Made by a program: the position numbers and the translations under genes. The notes under the pieces are model-generated. The model saw only the letters and a program-made list of their open reading frames with translations, did no database searches and had not been told where the DNA came from. A stretch of DNA of 64,000 nt from contig NZ_CP075339.1 of the NCBI RefSeq assembly GCF_024399335.1, positions 3,162,001 through 3,226,000 of the forward strand, read 5' to 3'. Source of the DNA: Leucobacter aridicollis. Its GTDB lineage: Bacteria; Actinomycetota; Actinomycetes; Actinomycetales; Microbacteriaceae. Shown piece after piece: positions 61,753 through 64,000 of this stretch (position 1 is the stretch's first letter; each line of letters begins with the position of its first letter).

Positions 61753-61764
61753 ACTGTTAACAAT
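61753..61764. promoter_or_regulatory. Operator candidate ACTGTTAACAAT before the second MR-family gene
   Basis: The 12-base word ACTGTTAACAAT, with palindromic core TGTTAACA, lies in the 185-bp region between the divergent ABC operon and the second MR-family gene. It is identical to the site before the first MR-family gene (52424-52435, opposite orientation). Shared sequence and placement suggest control of both genes by one regulator, probably the GntR at 55014-55715. Confidence 0.55.
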
Positions 61765-61852
61765 CACGTTTTAAAACTGTTATCCTGCATCAAGTACTGC
61801 GACTTCCCAGCTCTCGACGATGAGAGCGCGACGAGAGAAAGTGTTCCTATCA

Positions 61853-62989
61853 ATGAAGATTCGTAACGTAGTAAGCGCGGGGCTTATCGGCGCAACCCCC
61901 AAAGGCGGGTGGGCAAACGAGCTCAATCCAAATGACTCACTGCACACGCTTATTGCAGTTCACACGGATGACGGTCTCACGGGGCTCGGAAGTGTATTCA
62001 CTCACCAGGACCTCGTCGCAGGATCCCTCTCAGTGCTGCGAGATCTGCTCGTTGGCGAGGAGCTTGACTCTCCGTCGGCGATGACCGAAAGGCTCCACCA
62101 GGCAACGTTCTGGATGGGCCGCGGCGGCTCCATCACGCACACGATAAGCGGCATCAACATGGCGCTCTGGGACGTGTTCGGTCAACATGCCGGCCTCCCT
62201 GTCAGCCGCCTGCTCGGCGGCGATCACCGGAGCAAGGTTCGCCCGTACGCCTCGTTGCTCATGGATGAACCGAGCGTCATGGTGCCACGACTCGAGGGAT
62301 ACGCTTCAGAGGGGTTTCGCGCATTCAAGATCGGCTGGGGCAGCTTCGGCAGAGACAGCGCGGCGACAGACGAGCGCATCGTCGCCGCAGCCCGCGAAGC
62401 AGTTGGCCCTGACGCCTTACTCGCCGTCGACGCGGGCGGCAGCGACGGATTCTGGCCCCACGGCTACAAGTGGGCACTCAACACTTCACACATGCTCCAC
62501 GATTACGGCGTTGCCTGGTTCGAGGAGGCGCTCTCACCCGATGATCTCGCCGGTTTCACTGAGCTCACCAAACACTCAAGGGTGCCCATAAGCGGCGCGG
62601 AGACGCTGACGCGCCGCCAGAGCTTCACGCCATTCATTGACGCCCGCGCTTTCGACATCATCCAACCAGACGTCACCAAAGTGGGCGGCCTCGACGAGTC
62701 CCTCGCGGTCGGCAGGCGAGCCGAGGAGGCGGGGATGCGCCTCATTCCACACGGTTGGAATACGGCGGTTGGCCTCGCTGCAGACCTGCACACTGCAGCC
62801 GCGCTGCCGCGCACAGACCTCGTGGAGTACTGCACAGGCTCCGCATACATCGACGACATCGTCGAAGACGGCTGGCGCCTCGACGAGAATGGGCTCCTCG
62901 ACATTCCTTCCGGTCCGGGACTCGGCATTTCGTGGGATCGCGACGAGATCAAGAAGTACACGGGTGGCGCTTCACTGTTTCTCGAGTAG
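61853..62989 (+). CDS. Mandelate racemase/muconate lactonizing enzyme family protein (acid-sugar dehydratase-like), second paralogue
   Basis: A 378-residue enolase-superfamily enzyme. Start MKIRNVVSAGLI. Metal ligands: Asp in LAVDAGG, Glu in WFEEALSP, Glu in ISGAETLTRR. Second Lys of KxK in FRAFKIGWG (first is Ala), Asp in IIQPDVTKVGG and His in IPHGWNTAVGL complete the His-Asp dyad. C-terminal LDIPSGPGLGISWDRDEIKKY is family-typical. The GWGSFG stretch resembles GWGGFG in the first paralogue. The ATG at 61853 has GAGAGAAAG upstream. Divergent from the ABC operon. Likely dehydrates an aldonate or uronate; substrate unknown. Confidence 0.88.
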   Translation: MKIRNVVSAGLIGATPKGGWANELNPNDSLHTLIAVHTDDGLTGLGSVFTHQDLVAGSLSVLRDLLVGEELDSPSAMTERLHQATFWMGRGGSITHTISGINMALWDVFGQHAGLPVSRLLGGDHRSKVRPYASLLMDEPSVMVPRLEGYASEGFRAFKIGWGSFGRDSAATDERIVAAAREAVGPDALLAVDAGGSDGFWPHGYKWALNTSHMLHDYGVAWFEEALSPDDLAGFTELTKHSRVPISGAETLTRRQSFTPFIDARAFDIIQPDVTKVGGLDESLAVGRRAEEAGMRLIPHGWNTAVGLAADLHTAAALPRTDLVEYCTGSAYIDDIVEDGWRLDENGLLDIPSGPGLGISWDRDEIKKYTGGASLFLE

Positions 62990-63014
62990 CGAGATGTGAG
63001 CACGGGACACACTC

Positions 63015-63029
63015 GGCGCGCAAAGCGCC
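63015..63029. terminator. Short hairpin between convergent stops
   Basis: GGCGC / GCGCC arms with a 5-nt loop (GCAAA) in the 45-bp gap between the MR-family gene and the esterase gene. Confidence 0.4.
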
Positions 63030-63034
63030 AAGGC

Positions 63035-63994
63035 TCAGGCCTCGGCGCGCAGTGACGCAACAAGCGCGCCGAGTGCGTCTGAGATCTCGTCGATCGTGGT
63101 GTCGACCTCTGGCACGACACTCATCATGTCGTAGCTACCGTGTACGAGCCCGGCGAACTCCAGGTAGTCGACCTCGACCCCGGCTGCGGCGAGTCGCGCC
63201 GCATACGCACGGTTCTCGTCGCGAAGAGGGTCGTACTCTGCGGCGGCAATGATTGCAGGCGCCGCAGTTGCAAGGCGACTTGAAGCGATGGGGCTGATCA
63301 GCGGGTTATCCGGGGAAGTACCGTCTGGGAGATACTGCTCGATTGCCCAGACGATGTCAGCCCACTCAACAAAACACCCGACACCGTTCTCAACGCGAGA
63401 CGGATAGCGCCCCGGCGAGACGTCGAGGTCGACAACTGGGTACAGCAACACCTGCCCCTCGGCACTCTCACGCTCCGTCACGGCGAGAATCGCGGCGAGG
63501 TTTCCTCCAGCACTGTCTCCGCCGACGATCACCGGGCCCTCGCCGCCGAGCTCAGCGCGGTGTTCGCACGCCCAGTGGAGGGCAGCTGTCGCGTCATTCA
63601 GGGCTGCGGGCCACGGATGTTCCGGGGCGAGGGCGTAGTCAACGACAAGCACCGCAACGCGTGCCCTCGCGCACAGCGCTCGGACGAGAGCGTCAGCGGT
63701 TGCAATGCTGCCTGTCACCCACCCACCACCGTGGTACCAGACGAGCGTCGCCTGGCTCACGGCGTTCACTGGCCGGTACAGGCGAGCAGGGATCAGGCCG
63801 AACGGGCCAGGAATCTGAGCTGGGGTCGGAGCTGCAACAGCATCACGCGACGCCATGGGCGCAAAGGCTTCAATGTCGGCCTCGTGAAACCGTCTCGCGT
63901 CTTCGATCGCAACCGGCGCAGCGCCCGGTCGCGCGTAGTCGACATCAGCCTCCTTCAGCTCAATCAGTCTGACAATGGCTGACACAATCGGCAT
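63035..63994 (-). CDS. Alpha/beta hydrolase, hormone-sensitive-lipase-type esterase (start near window edge)
   Basis: A 319-residue esterase. Oxyanion motif YHGGGWVTGS near residue 90, nucleophile GGDSAGGNLAA near 158, acid in AAEYDPLRDENR, and catalytic His in GLVHGSYDM. No signal peptide is seen, so cytosolic. The ATG at 63994 is 6 bp from the window edge, so the true start could be further upstream. Acetyl-ester or short acyl-ester substrates are typical. Next to the sugar-acid island it could remove acyl groups, in parallel to the PIG-L deacetylase, but that link is inferred. Confidence 0.85.
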   Translation of the reverse strand: MPIVSAIVRLIELKEADVDYARPGAAPVAIEDARRFHEADIEAFAPMASRDAVAAPTPAQIPGPFGLIPARLYRPVNAVSQATLVWYHGGGWVTGSIATADALVRALCARARVAVLVVDYALAPEHPWPAALNDATAALHWACEHRAELGGEGPVIVGGDSAGGNLAAILAVTERESAEGQVLLYPVVDLDVSPGRYPSRVENGVGCFVEWADIVWAIEQYLPDGTSPDNPLISPIASSRLATAAPAIIAAAEYDPLRDENRAYAARLAAAGVEVDYLEFAGLVHGSYDMMSVVPEVDTTIDEISDALGALVASLRAEA

Positions 63995-64000
63995 CCAGCT

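Overview
The window is high-GC (roughly two-thirds G+C by eye), gene-dense DNA with no intergenic gap above 300 bp, many 1-8 bp start/stop overlaps, GTG starts and actinobacterial signatures: a HAIR operator at clpB, a dimeric-type glycyl-tRNA synthetase with two CxxC pairs, PucR, IclR and FCD-type GntR regulators, and hairpin terminators mostly without U-tracts. This fits a chromosomal segment of a Microbacteriaceae-like actinobacterium. Leucobacter is my best guess, but that is an inference from protein style, not a database result. I saw no tRNA, rRNA, insertion sequence, prophage or CRISPR array.

Layout. (1) 1-15366, mostly housekeeping: N-domain-less ClpB under a HAIR element, an AAA ATPase, threonine aldolase, a divergent lysE/lysG exporter-regulator pair, nitroreductase, hemD, a three-gene envelope operon (YtxH, holin-like, DUF3618), and glyS-CPBP protease-hemY in a tight run; then a 2-hydroxyacid dehydrogenase and two alpha/beta hydrolases. 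(2) 15406-22556, a 5-oxoproline-type island: a divergent GntR regulator, an NRAMP-fold transporter, pxpA, a fused pxpB-pxpC, a biotin carboxylase-BCCP fusion and a YcsI/D-glutamate-cyclase-like gene. (3) 22672-35494, mixed: lipoprotein, MFS transporters, lipoate ligase, VOC protein, MetE-like protein, quinone oxidoreductase, thiolase, D,D-carboxypeptidase and a FUSC protein. (4) 35666-42462, a catabolic operon: MHS transporter, RidA, RraA-like, a ThDP enzyme and an M20 amidohydrolase, facing a PucR regulator. (5) 42525-49512, stress and surface functions: zf-TFIIB protein, stress SDR, GlsB-like membrane protein, acyl-CoA ligase, and a large secreted RCC1/InlB-repeat protein. (6) 49585-62989, a sugar-acid-like island: IclR regulator and SDR, an ABC uptake operon of the Dpp/Opp class followed by a PIG-L deacetylase, GntR, a second SDR, an SMP-30 lactonase, an aldose-1-epimerase-like protein and a mandelate-racemase-family enzyme, with a second such enzyme transcribed divergently. 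An esterase closes the window.

The three most interesting parts are the pxp island, whose domains together reproduce a split urea-carboxylase-like enzyme beside a transporter lacking the NRAMP metal motif; the sugar-acid island, where a 12-bp palindromic word precedes both mandelate-racemase genes; and the ureide-like operon, whose RraA protein lacks its catalytic arginine. Two unusually long, perfect hairpins with identical 13-nt loops sit between convergent gene pairs.
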